Below, piece after piece: positions 1 to 12,012 of a stretch of DNA of 64,000 nucleotides (position 1 is the stretch's first letter; each line of letters begins with the position of its first letter). Under the pieces are notes generated by a model, which was given only the letters and a program-made list of their open reading frames with translations, did no database searches and was not told where the DNA came from. Made by a program: the position numbers and the translations under genes. Source of the DNA: Bacillus safensis (GTDB taxonomy: Bacteria > Bacillota > Bacilli > Bacillales > Bacillaceae); the NCBI GenBank assembly GCA_030159235.1, contig BSBG01000003.1:372001-436000 (forward strand), written 5' to 3'.

Positions 1-2263
<2,263 letters not shown>

Positions 2264-2280
2264 TTAAAGGAGAGTTTAAC

Positions 2281-3261
2281 GTGACAAAAATTTATGATGC
2301 AGCCAACTGGTCAAAACACGAAGACGATTTTACACAAATGTTTTACAACCAAAATGTGAAGCAGTTCTGGCTTCCTGAAGAGATTTCCTTAAACGGAGAT
2401 CTTTTAACATGGAAATATTTAGGTGAAAAAGAGCAAGATACGTACATGAAGGTACTTGCTGGCCTGACTTTACTTGATACAGAACAAGGAAATACAGGAA
2501 TGCCGATTGTCGCTGAACATGTGGACGGTCATCAGCGTAAAGCGGTGTTAAACTTTATGGCGATGATGGAAAATGCGGTTCATGCGAAATCATATTCAAA
2601 TATCTTCATGACACTTGCACCAACCGAAACGATCAGTGAAGTGTTTGAATGGGTCAAAAAGAATAAATTCCTGCAAAAGAAAGCAGATATGATTGTCAGC
2701 TTATACCGTTCGATTCAAAAGGACGATCCTATTTCCCTCTTTAAAGCAATGGTTGCTTCTGTTTATTTAGAAAGCTTCCTATTTTATAGTGGTTTTTACT
2801 ACCCGCTTTATTTCTATGGACAAGGAAAGCTCATGCAAAGTGGTGAAATCATCAACTTAATTTTGCGTGATGAAGCGATTCACGGTGTGTACGTTGGATT
2901 ATTAGCACAAGAAATTTACAACAAACAAACACCTGAAGTGCAAAAAGAGCTGTATGATTTCTCTATTGACCTCTTGAACGAGCTTTATGAAAATGAACTT
3001 CATTACACTGAGGATATTTATGACCAAGTGAATTTATCCCATGATGTGAAAAAGTTCATTCGTTACAATGCCAATAAAGCGTTAATGAACCTTGGATTTG
3101 CCCCTTACTTTGAAGAAGAAGAGATCAACCCAATTGTATTGAACGGACTCAATACAAAAACAAAGTCGCATGACTTCTTCTCAATGAAAGGGAACGGCTA
3201 CAAAAAAGCAACAGTTGAGCCGTTAAAAGATGACGACTTCTTCTTTGGAGATGAATCATAA
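2281..3261 (+). CDS. nrdF: Class Ib ribonucleoside-diphosphate reductase, beta subunit
   Basis: NrdF is the small, radical-generating subunit. The protein keeps the metal ligands in [19 protein letters not shown] (ExxH and the radical tyrosine just after), [11 protein letters not shown] and RDEAIHG, and ends with the acidic tail that docks NrdE. The frame is open from 2251, but GTG at 2281 is preferred: AAAGGAGAG precedes it by 6-7 bases and the N-terminus then matches B. subtilis NrdF (TKIYDAANW). The gap after nrdE is only 17 bases, so the two are in one operon. Confidence 0.95.
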   Translation: MTKIYDAANWSKHEDDFTQMFYNQNVKQFWLPEEISLNGDLLTWKYLGEKEQDTYMKVLAGLTLLDTEQGNTGMPIVAEHVDGHQRKAVLNFMAMMENAVHAKSYSNIFMTLAPTETISEVFEWVKKNKFLQKKADMIVSLYRSIQKDDPISLFKAMVASVYLESFLFYSGFYYPLYFYGQGKLMQSGEIINLILRDEAIHGVYVGLLAQEIYNKQTPEVQKELYDFSIDLLNELYENELHYTEDIYDQVNLSHDVKKFIRYNANKALMNLGFAPYFEEEEINPIVLNGLNTKTKSHDFFSMKGNGYKKATVEPLKDDDFFFGDES

Positions 3262-3272
3262 GGACAGCGTAA

Positions 3273-3305
3273 AAGTCAAAACGCATCACTCGTTTTGGCT
3301 TTTTG
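3273..3305 (+). terminator. Hairpin between nrdF and ymaB
   Basis: AAGTCAAAACG pairs with CGTTTTGGCTT across a 7-base loop and is followed by a short T-run. It could reduce read-through from nrdIEF into ymaB or act as an mRNA processing/stability element. Confidence 0.6.
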
Positions 3306-3345
3306 CCATTTCTAACAACGGATTACATACTGGAGGTTACCGAAC

Positions 3346-3963
3346 ATGGGAAAAATGGACGAAATCATTTTAGTTGCACCGCGCACACGCGTGTTCCAAA
3401 ACGAAACACTCACGTTTAACGGTGTGAATAGTGAAGAGAAAACAATCAGCATCATTATGAAAGAAATTGAAGACCACTTCGAGCAGATGCGAAGAGGCGA
3501 TGCAGAAGAAAATCCTGGCTTCAAGCAGCCAATTCCTTATGTCGTGATTAAGCGTGAGGATGAAGTGTATGTATATGAAAGACTTCAAGGCGGGGGAGAG
3601 ACTCGATTACATCATAAGTTATCTCTTGGCTTTGGGGGGCATATGAATTTTATTGAAGGAAAAAACTTTACTGAGATTCTAAAAGAAAATACGGATCGTG
3701 AGTTGGACGAAGAACTCTCTATTCAAGAAGAAGACAAAATTGAAATGAAAACCCTTGGATTAATCAATGACGATGACAACAGTGTCGGCCGTGTACACAT
3801 TGGACTGTTATCAGCGCTTGAATTATCTCCGGGTGCTCATGTGGAAGTAAAAGAAACAGATCAAATCTCAGGAAAATGGATGAAAGCATCAGACTTGAAA
3901 AAGCCTGAATACTTCGATCGTCTTGAAACGTGGTCTCAATTTGTCGTAAACATCTTAGCATAA
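3346..3963 (+). CDS. ymaB: YmaB, Nudix-like protein linked to nrd operon
   Basis: This 205-residue protein is the orthologue of B. subtilis YmaB, the gene that follows nrdF. It has a Nudix-like core: GFGGHMNF followed by a RELDEELS helix, a variant of the Nudix box. The substrate is not established; the nrd linkage suggests a nucleotide-related role, which is an inference. ATG at 3346 has GGAGGT about 9 bases upstream. It lies 84 bases after nrdF behind a hairpin, so it may be expressed by read-through or from its own promoter. Confidence 0.85.
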   Translation: MGKMDEIILVAPRTRVFQNETLTFNGVNSEEKTISIIMKEIEDHFEQMRRGDAEENPGFKQPIPYVVIKREDEVYVYERLQGGGETRLHHKLSLGFGGHMNFIEGKNFTEILKENTDRELDEELSIQEEDKIEMKTLGLINDDDNSVGRVHIGLLSALELSPGAHVEVKETDQISGKWMKASDLKKPEYFDRLETWSQFVVNILA

Positions 3964-3976
3964 ATGAAAAGACAAC

Positions 3977-4013
3977 AAACCGGCTCAGCAGCAGACTTGA
4001 GCCGGTTTGTTTC
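3977..4013 (+). terminator. Bidirectional terminator between ymaB and cwlC
   Basis: AAACCGGCTCA pairs with TGAGCCGGTTT over a 10-base loop, with T-rich sequence after it on the plus strand. It lies between the convergent ymaB and cwlC. Confidence 0.8.
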
Positions 4014-4030
4014 GTTATAACAGCTTTAGC

Positions 4031-4789
4031 TTATTGGAAAACGAATGCGTCGTGACCGGCCTGTTTCAATCTAGTGACGAGGTCATCCGCATTTTGCTTT
4101 GTACGGAAAGCCCCGGCCTGTACTCGGAACATGCCGCCTTCTAATACAACGAATGCGTCAAAGCCTTTGGATTTAAGTGTGGCTGCTAATTCATCCGCAT
4201 TGGCTTTCACTCTGAAAGCTCCTGCTTGCACTTTATAAAGATTACCTGCTTTTTTTTTCAGCTGAAAGGCTTTCTCTAGACCAGTGGCATGTGCACGAGC
4301 GATGCCTTGAAGGAAGGTTGCGTTGCGGAGCTTATTTGCATCAGCTGCCGTATCAATGAAACCATTCTCTGTTAAAATAGCGGACATAGAAGTTTCTCGA
4401 AGAACGTGGAAGTTCGCAGTTTTCTTGCCGCGGTCGGCAAAATCCACCGAGCGGACAATCTCATCATGAAGGGCATTGCGATACGTGGTGGTCGGTGCTG
4501 AAACGCCAGGATACACATAGCTTTCAAACCCTGTGCCCCCGCCAGCATTAATATGAATAGAAACGAAATAGTCAGCTCCCCAGCTGTTTGCCGCATTCGT
4601 ACGCTGGGACAAAGTGACGGATTGGTCAATTGAACGACTTAAGCGGACGGAAACCCCATCATATTCACTAATCAAAATATCTCTCAGTAAAAGCGCGATT
4701 TGAAGTGTGATATTTTTCTCCAAAAGTCCATTAGCACTAGCTCCAGAATCTGTTCCTCCGTGGCCAGGATCAATAAAAATTTTCACCAT
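4031..4789 (-). CDS. cwlC: CwlC, sporulation N-acetylmuramoyl-L-alanine amidase
   Basis: CwlC helps lyse the mother-cell wall at the end of sporulation by cutting MurNAc-L-Ala bonds. Residues 1-175 form an Amidase_3 domain with zinc ligands in IDPGHGG, the following Glu (LLEKN) and SIHIN, and the catalytic Glu in LTENGF. Residues about 183-252 are two SPOR repeats (YKVQAGAF and FRVQAGAF) that bind denuded glycan. No signal peptide is seen, as in B. subtilis CwlC. ATG has GAGGTG about 8 bases upstream. Length 252 versus 255 in B. subtilis. Confidence 0.93.
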   Translation of the reverse strand: MVKIFIDPGHGGTDSGASANGLLEKNITLQIALLLRDILISEYDGVSVRLSRSIDQSVTLSQRTNAANSWGADYFVSIHINAGGGTGFESYVYPGVSAPTTTYRNALHDEIVRSVDFADRGKKTANFHVLRETSMSAILTENGFIDTAADANKLRNATFLQGIARAHATGLEKAFQLKKKAGNLYKVQAGAFRVKANADELAATLKSKGFDAFVVLEGGMFRVQAGAFRTKQNADDLVTRLKQAGHDAFVFQ

Positions 4790-5109
4790 CTATTCATCAC
4801 CTCGTCTTTATTTTATGAGGAAATAGCAGAATTGCCTGTACCAAATGCGGAAATGATCGAGACTCTTTTTTGCACCATTTGTGAACAGAAAGCTACATTT
4901 TTCTAAGAAAAAGTAAATAGTTGGTTTGTCCGCCCAAATGGGATGAATACAATGGAAATAGCACATCATTTCCTGGGAAACCGCAGAAATCCCTACAATA
5001 TCCGGTATCTCGGGTCACTTTGACAGCAAACTTGGGCTTAAGCGGGCGATTGTCACGATTACAGCTCCACCCGAATAGAATAAAGAGAGAAGAGCGAGAG
5101 GTGAATACG
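4790..5109. other. Intergenic region, cwlC to spoVK
   Basis: About 320 bases between divergent sporulation genes. It holds the possible cwlC promoter and, near 5078-5092, sequence (AATAGAATA) loosely like a sigma-K -10 for spoVK. An open frame continues upstream of spoVK from 4921 but lacks a ribosome site and family similarity. I see no other gene. Confidence 0.4.
4809..4817 (-). promoter_or_regulatory. Possible sigma-K -10 element for cwlC
   Basis: On the minus strand CATAAAATA fits the sigma-K -10 pattern CATANNNTA about 20 bases before the cwlC start. cwlC is a sigma-K gene in B. subtilis. A matching AC at the -35 position is not evident at the ideal spacing, so this is tentative. Confidence 0.4.
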
Positions 5110-6069
5110 TTGGAGCGAGCTGTCACATATAAAAACAACGGCCAAATCAATATTATACTTAACGGACAAAAGCAAGTATTGGTTGATGCAGACTCAGAGG
5201 CAGAATACCTAGAAGCCTTGCAGAAAAATGAGGCAAAACACAGCATCTTACGGGAAATAGAGCGTGAAATGAACAGCCTTGTCGGAATGGATGAAATGAA
5301 ACGAAATATAAAAGAGATTTATGCTTGGATTTTTGTCAATCAAAAAAGGCAGGAACAAGGATTAAAGGTAGGAAAACAAGCGCTTCATATGATGTTCAAA
5401 GGGAATCCAGGCACAGGAAAAACCACAGTTGCAAGGCTTGTCGGGAAGCTTTTCTTTGAAATGAATGTGCTCTCAAAGGGTCACTTAATTGAAGCGGAGC
5501 GCGGTGATCTTGTTGGAGAGTACATTGGTCATACAGCGCAAAAAACAAGGGATTTAATTAAAAAATCACTAGGCGGTATTTTGTTCATTGACGAAGCCTA
5601 TTCTCTTGCCCGCGGAGGAGAGAAGGATTTTGGAAAAGAAGCGATTGATACCCTTGTCAAACATATGGAGGACAAACAGCACGAATTCATTCTGATTCTT
5701 GCAGGATACTCCAAGGAAATGGATCATTTTCTCTCTTTAAACCCCGGCTTGCAATCAAGATTTCCAATCAATATTAGCTTTCCTGATTATACAGTCGATC
5801 AGCTCATGGATATTGCAAAACGAATGATGGCTGACAGAGAATATATATTTACCCAAGAAGCCGAGTGGAAGCTGCGAGATTATTTAATGCACATTAAAAG
5901 TACTACGAGTCCTGCAAAATTCAGCAACGGCCGGTTTGTGCGAAATACCATAGAAAAGGCTATACGAACTCAGGCGATGAGACTGCTTCTTGTGGATCAT
6001 TATGATAAAAAAGATCTGCTCACCATTAAAAGTCACGACCTTCAAATGAAAGAGGATACGCCTTCTTGA
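5110..6069 (+). CDS. spoVK: SpoVK, stage V sporulation AAA+ ATPase
   Basis: SpoVK is a CbbX-type AAA+ ATPase of the mother cell needed for spore maturation. Walker A is GNPGTGKTT, Walker B is ILFIDEAYSL, and the arginine-finger region follows (GLQSRFP). The frame is open from 4921, which would give 382 residues. B. subtilis SpoVK begins at MLERAVTYKNN, which here corresponds to TTG 5110, with GAGGTG 7 bases upstream. GTG 5101 is the alternative. The 319-residue length agrees with the 322 of B. subtilis. Confidence 0.9.
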   Translation: MERAVTYKNNGQINIILNGQKQVLVDADSEAEYLEALQKNEAKHSILREIEREMNSLVGMDEMKRNIKEIYAWIFVNQKRQEQGLKVGKQALHMMFKGNPGTGKTTVARLVGKLFFEMNVLSKGHLIEAERGDLVGEYIGHTAQKTRDLIKKSLGGILFIDEAYSLARGGEKDFGKEAIDTLVKHMEDKQHEFILILAGYSKEMDHFLSLNPGLQSRFPINISFPDYTVDQLMDIAKRMMADREYIFTQEAEWKLRDYLMHIKSTTSPAKFSNGRFVRNTIEKAIRTQAMRLLLVDHYDKKDLLTIKSHDLQMKEDTPS

Positions 6070-6088
6070 AATGGCGTATCCTTTTTAT
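6054..6088 (+). terminator. Terminator overlapping the spoVK stop
   Basis: GGATACGCC and GGCGTATCC form a 9-bp stem followed by CTTTTT. The left arm lies in the last spoVK codons. Confidence 0.85.
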
Positions 6089-6190
6089 AAAGAGATACTA
6101 AAATAAACCATCCGAATGGTGGTATACGTGTGATGTGTTTGGTATGATGGTACTACTGAAAACTTAAGTACAGAAAGGAAACAACTGACG

Positions 6191-7462
6191 TTGAATGAAC
6201 ATGAAATGACTGAAAAAGCAATCCTTGTCGGCTGTCAATTGCCGCATGTAACGGATGAACGCTTTCAATACTCAATGGAAGAATTAGCTTCCTTAACTAA
6301 AACGGCTGGCGGTGAAGCTGTCAGCGTCATGACGCAAAAGAGAAATAGACAAGACAGCGCAACGTATATCGGTAAAGGAAAAGTAGAAGAGCTGGAAGTA
6401 CTTTGCGAGGAATTAGAATGTGATGTTATTATTTTTAACGACGAGCTTTCTCCAAGCCAGCTAAAAGCTTTGGCGATTGCTTTAGATGTGAAAATTATTG
6501 ATCGTACGCAATTGATTTTAGATATTTTTGCGAAAAGAGCCCGTACAAGAGAGGGGAAGCTGCAAATAGAGCTTGCCCAGCTTCAATATGCCCTGCCAAG
6601 ATTAAGTGGACAAGGGATCAGTCTCTCAAGACAAGGAGGCGGAATTGGCGCAAGAGGTCCAGGTGAAACAAAACTTGAAACAGATAGACGTCATATTCGA
6701 AACCGTATTCACGAAATTAACGGGCAGCTATCTGCAGTCAAAGAACACCGAACAAGATACCGGGAACGCCGAAAGAAAAATGGTGTGTTCCAAATCGCCA
6801 TTGTCGGATATACAAATGCCGGAAAGTCGACTCTGTTTAACCAATTAACAGAAGCGGATAGTCATGAAGAGGACTTGCTGTTTGCGACACTTGATCCAAT
6901 GACGCGTAAGATGCCATTAGAATCTGGCTACAGTGTGCTCATTTCAGATACAGTTGGCTTTATTCAAGACCTTCCGACAACACTGATTGCCGCATTTCGT
7001 TCCACTCTTGAAGAAGTGAAGGAAGCCGATTATTTGCTTCATGTCATCGATTCTTCTAATGAAGATTATGAAGGGCACGAACGAACAGTTCATGAGCTTT
7101 TAGAAGAATTAGAAGCAGACCGCATTCCGATGCTGACAGTCTATAACAAAGAAGATCAAATTAGACCGGATTTCATCCCATCTTCAAAGCACCGCCATAT
7201 TTTAATTAGTGCTAGACGCGAAGAAGATGTGAAAAGGTTAAAAGCGGATATTATGGCTGAACTGAAAAAAGCCTTTTTAAAGCCATACCATGTGAAGATT
7301 CCAGCATATGAAGGGAAGCTCATCTCCGCATTAAAATCAGAAACGCTCGTGGAATCACTAGAATTTCAAAAGGAAGCCGAGCTTTATGACATCACCGGAT
7401 TTAGTGGTGAGGATCAAACCATACTAGGACAAATCAAGCAGTATATGTTGGAAAGGAATTAA
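6191..7462 (+). CDS. hflX: HflX, ribosome-associated GTPase
   Basis: HflX binds the 50S subunit and splits or rescues stalled ribosomes. The N-terminal HflX domain ([35 protein letters not shown]) is followed by a GTPase domain with GYTNAGKST (G1), SDTVGFI (G3) and NKED (G4). Length 423. TTG at 6191 is chosen by alignment with B. subtilis YnbA, which starts MNEQE; the ribosome site AAAGG is weak and about 12 bases away, and ATG 6206 is an alternative. ynbB follows after 6 bases, so both are probably one transcript. Confidence 0.92.
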   Translation: MNEHEMTEKAILVGCQLPHVTDERFQYSMEELASLTKTAGGEAVSVMTQKRNRQDSATYIGKGKVEELEVLCEELECDVIIFNDELSPSQLKALAIALDVKIIDRTQLILDIFAKRARTREGKLQIELAQLQYALPRLSGQGISLSRQGGGIGARGPGETKLETDRRHIRNRIHEINGQLSAVKEHRTRYRERRKKNGVFQIAIVGYTNAGKSTLFNQLTEADSHEEDLLFATLDPMTRKMPLESGYSVLISDTVGFIQDLPTTLIAAFRSTLEEVKEADYLLHVIDSSNEDYEGHERTVHELLEELEADRIPMLTVYNKEDQIRPDFIPSSKHRHILISARREEDVKRLKADIMAELKKAFLKPYHVKIPAYEGKLISALKSETLVESLEFQKEAELYDITGFSGEDQTILGQIKQYMLERN

Positions 7463-7468
7463 CTGAAG

Positions 7469-8749
7469 ATGTTTCACACATTAAAACACGGCAGTATTTT
7501 AGAAAAAGCAGCAGCAGAAACAGAGCAAGAGATTTTACACGTGCAGCAGCAAATTGATCAAAAGAGCGAACAAAATGAGTGGCGGGTGCTTGAAAGCTAT
7601 CGGAAGCACAGAGTTAGTGACTCTCACTTTAATCCGACGACTGGATATGGCTACGATGATATGGGAAGAGACACGTTAGAAAAGATTTATGCGGATGTCT
7701 TCGGGGGAGAAAGCGGCCTTGTGCGTCCGCAAATCATTTCCGGCACACATGCGATTTCCATTGCCTTATTCGGTGTGCTGAGACCTGGCGATGAATTGAT
7801 CTACATGACGGGAAAACCATACGATACGCTTGAAGAAATTGTCGGGATTCGCGGGAAGGAAGGGACAGGCTCATTAAAAGACTTCCAAATTGACTACAAA
7901 GCTATTGACTTGCGTCAAGATGGATCAGTCGATTATGACAAAGTAAAAGAGTCGATTTCCACTAAAACAAAAGTCATCGGTATCCAGCGTTCAAAAGGCT
8001 ATGCTTCAAGACCATCCTTTACAATAGAAGAAATTGAACAAATGATTTCATTTGTGAAAGAGATCAATGAAGAGATCATTGTATTTGTGGACAACTGTTA
8101 TGGCGAATTTACTGAATTACAAGAACCATGTCATGTAGGAGCAGACCTCATGGCTGGTTCTCTCATTAAAAACCCAGGCGGAGGCCTTGCCAAAACAGGA
8201 GGTTACATCGTTGGAAAAGAAAAATGGGTAGAAGCTTGCTCTTATCGAATGACATCTCCAGGCATCGGCAGTGAAGCGGGTGCATCGCTGTATGCCCTCC
8301 AGGAAATGTATCAAGGCTTTTTCCTAGCGCCGCATGTTGTGGCACAAAGCCTAAAAGGCGCAGTGTTTACGGCACGTTTTCTTGAGAAGCTCGGATTCCA
8401 AACAAACCCAGCGTGGAATGCGAAAAGAACGGATTTGATTCAATCAGTCGAATTTGGAGATCCTAAAAAAATGATTGCGTTCTGTCAGGCAATTCAGTAT
8501 GCATCTCCGATCAACAGTCACGTCACACCACATGCAAGCTATATGCCGGGTTACGAGGATGATGTCATTATGGCAGCGGGCACCTTCGTCCAAGGAGCTA
8601 GTATCGAACTATCAGCCGATGGTCCGATCAGACCGCCTTATACTGCCTACGTTCAAGGTGGACTCACGTATGCCCATGTGAAAAATGCGATTTGCAGTGC
8701 TGTAGATGCCTTATTGGAGCAAGGTTTTATTGAAGTGCCTGCTCGATAA
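7469..8749 (+). CDS. ynbB: YnbB, PLP-dependent Cys/Met-metabolism family protein
   Basis: A 426-residue fold-type I PLP protein of the family annotated as aluminium resistance or methionine gamma-lyase-like. The PLP lysine is probably in SLIKNPGGG, preceded by FVDNCYGEF (Asp pairing with the pyridine nitrogen). The true substrate of this family is uncertain. It sits directly behind hflX and ahead of glnRA, as in B. subtilis. ATG 7469 starts 6 bases after the hflX stop. Confidence 0.85.
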   Translation: MFHTLKHGSILEKAAAETEQEILHVQQQIDQKSEQNEWRVLESYRKHRVSDSHFNPTTGYGYDDMGRDTLEKIYADVFGGESGLVRPQIISGTHAISIALFGVLRPGDELIYMTGKPYDTLEEIVGIRGKEGTGSLKDFQIDYKAIDLRQDGSVDYDKVKESISTKTKVIGIQRSKGYASRPSFTIEEIEQMISFVKEINEEIIVFVDNCYGEFTELQEPCHVGADLMAGSLIKNPGGGLAKTGGYIVGKEKWVEACSYRMTSPGIGSEAGASLYALQEMYQGFFLAPHVVAQSLKGAVFTARFLEKLGFQTNPAWNAKRTDLIQSVEFGDPKKMIAFCQAIQYASPINSHVTPHASYMPGYEDDVIMAAGTFVQGASIELSADGPIRPPYTAYVQGGLTYAHVKNAICSAVDALLEQGFIEVPAR

Positions 8750-8758
8750 AAAAATCCA

Positions 8759-8775
8759 TGTTAATATTCCTAACA
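8759..8775 (+). promoter_or_regulatory. GlnR/TnrA operator 1 upstream of glnRA
   Basis: TGTTAATATTCCTAACA is a perfect match to the GlnR/TnrA consensus TGTNAN7TNACA. It lies just upstream of the glnR -35, matching one of the two operators known at B. subtilis glnRA. Confidence 0.88.
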
Positions 8776-8780
8776 TTTCG

Positions 8781-8809
8781 TTGACACATAATATAACATG
8801 ACATATAAT
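8781..8809 (+). promoter_or_regulatory. glnRA promoter with overlapping GlnR operator 2
   Basis: TTGACA (8781-8786), 17 bases, TATAAT (8804-8809) is a consensus sigma-A promoter. A second GlnR site, TGACACATAATATAACA (8782-8798), overlaps the -35 and spacer, so bound GlnR would block polymerase when nitrogen is in excess. Confidence 0.9.
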
Positions 8810-8840
8810 AAATTTAAGCAAAGAGGAGGAGACAGTTGAG

Positions 8841-9251
8841 ATGAGTGATAACATTCGCCGCTCAATGCCTTTATTCCCAATTGGGATTGTCATGCAGCTA
8901 ACAGAATTATCTGCAAGACAAATTCGCTATTATGAGGAGAATGGTTTAGTATTTCCAGCTAGAAGTGATGGGAATCGTCGATTATTTTCTTTTCATGATG
9001 TTGATAAATTACTAGAAATTAAAAACCTCATCGAACAGGGTGTAAACATGGCAGGAATCAAAAAACTCTTTGCCAAAGCTGAGGCTGAAAATCCAACGCC
9101 AGAAACAAAGGGCGAGGAGAAAACCACTGCTAAGCACAACTTGTCAGATGATGAACTCAGGAAGCTACTGAAGAAGGAACTCATTCAGGCTGGACGTTTC
9201 CAACAAGGAACGACCTTTAGGCAGGGGGATATGTCAAGGTTCTTCCGTTAA
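8841..9251 (+). CDS. glnR: GlnR, MerR-family nitrogen repressor
   Basis: GlnR represses glnRA and other nitrogen genes when feedback-inhibited glutamine synthetase stabilises it on DNA. The N-terminal MerR helix-turn-helix is clear ([19 protein letters not shown]) and the C-terminal tail ([13 protein letters not shown] end) is the region that GlnA contacts in B. subtilis. Length 136. The ribosome site is AGGAGGAGAC ahead of ATG 8841. Its own two operators lie upstream, so it is autoregulated. glnA follows by 59 bases. Confidence 0.95.
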   Translation: MSDNIRRSMPLFPIGIVMQLTELSARQIRYYEENGLVFPARSDGNRRLFSFHDVDKLLEIKNLIEQGVNMAGIKKLFAKAEAENPTPETKGEEKTTAKHNLSDDELRKLLKKELIQAGRFQQGTTFRQGDMSRFFR

Positions 9252-9310
9252 CCAATTAGCAAAGCATTGCTATACACATTTTACCTTTTGTAGGGGAGGA
9301 GTTTTACGAA

Positions 9311-10645
9311 ATGGCAAAGTACACAAGAGAAGATATCGTAAAATTAGTAAATGAGGAAAACGTAAAGTACATCCGTCTGCAATTTACAGACATTCTCGGA
9401 ACAATTAAAAATGTTGAGATTCCTGTGAGCCAGTTAGAAAAAGCTCTCGATAACAAATGTATGTTTGACGGTTCATCTATTGAAGGCTTCGTTCGTATCG
9501 AAGAATCAGATATGTATCTATACCCAGACCTAAACACATTTGTTATTTTCCCTTGGACAGCAGAAAAAGGTAAAGTTGCACGCTTTATTTGTGACATTTA
9601 TAAGCCAGACGGGACACCATTTGATGGAGACCCACGTAACAACTTAAAGCGTGTTTTAAAGGAAATGGAAGAACTAGGATTTAGTGATTTCAACCTTGGA
9701 CCTGAGCCAGAATTCTTCTTATTTAAATTAGATGAAAAAGGCGAGCCAACGCTCGAACTAAACGATAAAGGTGGATACTTTGACCTTGCACCAACAGATC
9801 TAGGTGAAAACTGCCGCCGTGATATCGTGCTTGAGCTTGAAGAAATGGGCTTTGAAATTGAAGCATCTCACCACGAAGTAGCACCAGGGCAGCACGAAAT
9901 TGATTTCAAATATGCAGGCGCAATCCGTTCTTGTGATGACATTCAAACGTTCAAGCTTGTTGTCAAAACAATTGCGAGAAAGCACGGTCTTCATGCGACA
10001 TTCATGCCAAAACCATTGTTCGGTGTAAACGGATCTGGTATGCACTGTAACCTATCATTATTCAAAAATGGTAAAAACGCATTCTTTGATGAAAAAGCAG
10101 ATTTACAATTAAGCGAGACTGCTAGACACTTTATTGCAGGTATCGTCAAGCACGCAACAAGCTTTACAGCGGTCACAAACCCAACGGTCAACTCTTACAA
10201 GCGTCTTGTACCTGGTTATGAAGCACCTTGCTATGTGGCATGGAGTGCACAAAACCGTAGCCCGTTGATCCGTATCCCTGCATCACGCGGCATCAGCACA
10301 CGTGTAGAAGTGCGCAGCGTAGACCCATCTGCAAACCCATACCTTGCACTAAGCGTATTACTTGCAGCAGGTCTAGACGGAATCAAAAACAAACTAGAAG
10401 CACCAGCACCAATTGACAGAAACATCTATGTCATGGACAAAGAAGAGCGCCTTGAAAACGGCATCGCTGATCTTCCTGCGACACTTGCAGAAGCACTTGA
10501 ATTGCTGAAATCAAACGAAGTGATGATCAACGCACTAGGCGATCACCTATTCGAGCACTTCATCGAATCAAAAGAGATCGAATGGGATATGTTTAGAACC
10601 CAAGTACACCCATGGGAACGCGATCAGTATATGTCTCAGTATTAA
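9311..10645 (+). CDS. glnA: Glutamine synthetase type I
   Basis: GlnA makes glutamine from glutamate, ammonia and ATP, and as the feedback-inhibited form signals to GlnR and TnrA. Its 444 residues match GSI-alpha of Firmicutes. Visible motifs are the N-terminal FTDILGT and [27 protein letters not shown] (ATP site) and the NPYLALS stretch near the C-terminus; the adenylylation loop of GSI-beta is absent. Ribosome site GGGGAGG. Its last 34 coding bases are part of the 74-bp repeat found again at 16683, so the 3' end has served as an attachment site. Confidence 0.97.
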   Translation: MAKYTREDIVKLVNEENVKYIRLQFTDILGTIKNVEIPVSQLEKALDNKCMFDGSSIEGFVRIEESDMYLYPDLNTFVIFPWTAEKGKVARFICDIYKPDGTPFDGDPRNNLKRVLKEMEELGFSDFNLGPEPEFFLFKLDEKGEPTLELNDKGGYFDLAPTDLGENCRRDIVLELEEMGFEIEASHHEVAPGQHEIDFKYAGAIRSCDDIQTFKLVVKTIARKHGLHATFMPKPLFGVNGSGMHCNLSLFKNGKNAFFDEKADLQLSETARHFIAGIVKHATSFTAVTNPTVNSYKRLVPGYEAPCYVAWSAQNRSPLIRIPASRGISTRVEVRSVDPSANPYLALSVLLAAGLDGIKNKLEAPAPIDRNIYVMDKEERLENGIADLPATLAEALELLKSNEVMINALGDHLFEHFIESKEIEWDMFRTQVHPWERDQYMSQY

Positions 10646-10685
10646 TAAAGAAAACCCCTTGAAGCCATTGGCTTCAGGGGTTTTT
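10612..10685 (+). repeat. Left copy of 74-bp glnA-end repeat (att-like)
   Basis: This stretch, the last codons of glnA plus its terminator, is identical to 16683-16756. Beyond it both copies continue with T-runs and TGTGGGTG, then 29 divergent bases and CACCCACA. Identical ends with a recombinase-like inverted repeat are typical of integration at a gene's 3' end, which regenerates the coding sequence. Confidence 0.75.
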
Positions 10686-10691
10686 ATTTTT
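10651..10691 (+). terminator. glnRA terminator
   Basis: ACCCCTTGAAGCC and GGCTTCAGGGGT form a stem around a short loop, followed by a T-rich tract. Confidence 0.9.
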
Positions 10692-10762
10692 GTGGGTGTG
10701 TCTAATATTTCAATATGAGGAAGCCTCCACCCACAATTCACCCACAAAAAGGTGTCTTTTGA

Positions 10763-11050
10763 AATTTCAACGAAGGTCTCAGGAAAAGTATTCAAAACCT
10801 TGCTGAAATGATAGGTACAAAGTCCAAGTGGAGTGATATTGTCCGCTATATTTGCAAATTCAGAGCGGCTGATTATAAATTATCAATAGATCTGAGTGGT
10901 GTAGTTCACATTGCTGATCATGAGCCGAAACAGTTAGAGGATGAATTGGAGCTTACTTTGCAGAAAAAACTAGGATTAAAGAAAGATCGATATTACAAAT
11001 TAAAAAAACAAGCAACGTTTAAACTTTCAACAGCACTCGGAATCATCTGA
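10763..11050 (+). CDS. Unrecognised small protein, perhaps a truncated remnant
   Basis: ATG 10808 gives 80 residues, but the frame is open from 10763 (right after a TGA) with protein-like sequence, suggesting that an older, longer gene lost its N-terminus at the island border. No ribosome site precedes ATG 10808. The sequence is Lys-rich at its C-terminal part (about residues 50-70). I do not recognise the family. A terminator follows at once, which supports it being a real gene end. Confidence 0.4.
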   Translation, partial: NFNEGLRKSIQNLAEMIGTKSKWSDIVRYICKFRAADYKLSIDLSGVVHIADHEPKQLEDELELTLQKKLGLKKDRYYKLKKQATFKLSTALGII

Positions 11051-11064
11051 GTGCGTTTTGTATT
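11033..11064 (+). terminator. Terminator of the small ORF at 10.8-11.05 kb
   Basis: GCACTC and GAGTGC pair over a 10-base loop and are followed by GTTTTGT. Confidence 0.65.
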
Positions 11065-11121
11065 TGAAAAAAATAATGGTAAAATACATAATGTTTCTCA
11101 TAATCGTTTAAAAGAGGTGCG

Positions 11122-11997
11122 ATGATTTTGAAGAGACTTACACTCTTTCTAGTAGTATTAATTCTAACTGTGACATCTATAACATTAAAACAAAACTGAG
11201 AAATTTAAGAATGAAAATTGGGCCTATGAATATTTAAAAATTAATAAACTGCATAACTAGAAAAAACTAACTGGAAAAGGTGGTAAAGTAGCATTAATTG
11301 ATTCAGGTGTTTCATTTAAGCAGGAGATCAATGTTAAAAAGGGGGTAAACGTTTTAGATCCCAAAAGATCATATCAAGATAATCATGGTCATGGAACTCA
11401 TTTAGCTGGAATTTTAACTAATGAAGATATTGGTGTTGCGCCAAACATCAACTTATATGTAATTAAAGCCTTTGATAACAATTTAAACGGTGATATTAAT
11501 AATGTAATAGAAGCAGTGAATTATAGTATTGAAGAAAAGGTTGACATTATTCTTATGCCATTTGGCACTTTAAATATTCTAAAAAACTGGAATCTGTAAT
11601 AAATAGAGCTTTAAGAAATAATATTGTTGTAATATCATCGGTTGGGAACTATGGGTTACAAGAAAAGAGTGATATACTCTACCCTGCTAATTTGAAGGTG
11701 TTATTGCTGTAGGAGCTTTAAATATGAACGGTGATATATGGAAAGGGACAACTGTAGGTAATGGATTAAATGTGTTACTTCCGGGGCAGTATATAAAAAG
11801 TTATTCAAAAGATGGTTCTTTTTTATATAGTAGTGGTACTTCAATGGCGGCTGCCTACACGGAAGTCTTGCTGCTCTCTTTTTTGAAGAATATTCTTCTT
11901 ATAATAAATCCACAATCTCTAAAAAATATGGGAAAAAATCAAAAATTCAGATAAAATAAATGGGTATTCAGTTATGGATACAGATAAATTTTTTTGA
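11122..11997 (+). pseudogene. Broken S8 (subtilisin-like) serine protease
   Basis: A signal-peptide-like start (KRLTLFLVVLILTV) ends in a stop, then other frames carry the subtilase triad in order: VALIDSGV (Asp), NHGHGTHLAGI (His) and SGTSMAA (Ser). I see an in-frame stop near 11257 and frame changes near 11196, 11575, 11690, 11862 and 11950. Reading across them restores family-like sequence such as YPAN-FEGVIAVGAL. The protein cannot be functional. Subtilases beside toxin genes are common in Bacillus peptide or polymorphic-toxin loci; here both this gene and the next are decayed. Confidence 0.8.
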
Positions 11998-12012
11998 GAA
12001 AGTAGGGTTTAT

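Noticed and set aside
4921-5109. N-terminal extension of SpoVK
   Set aside because: Not present in B. subtilis SpoVK; a ribosome site precedes TTG 5110.
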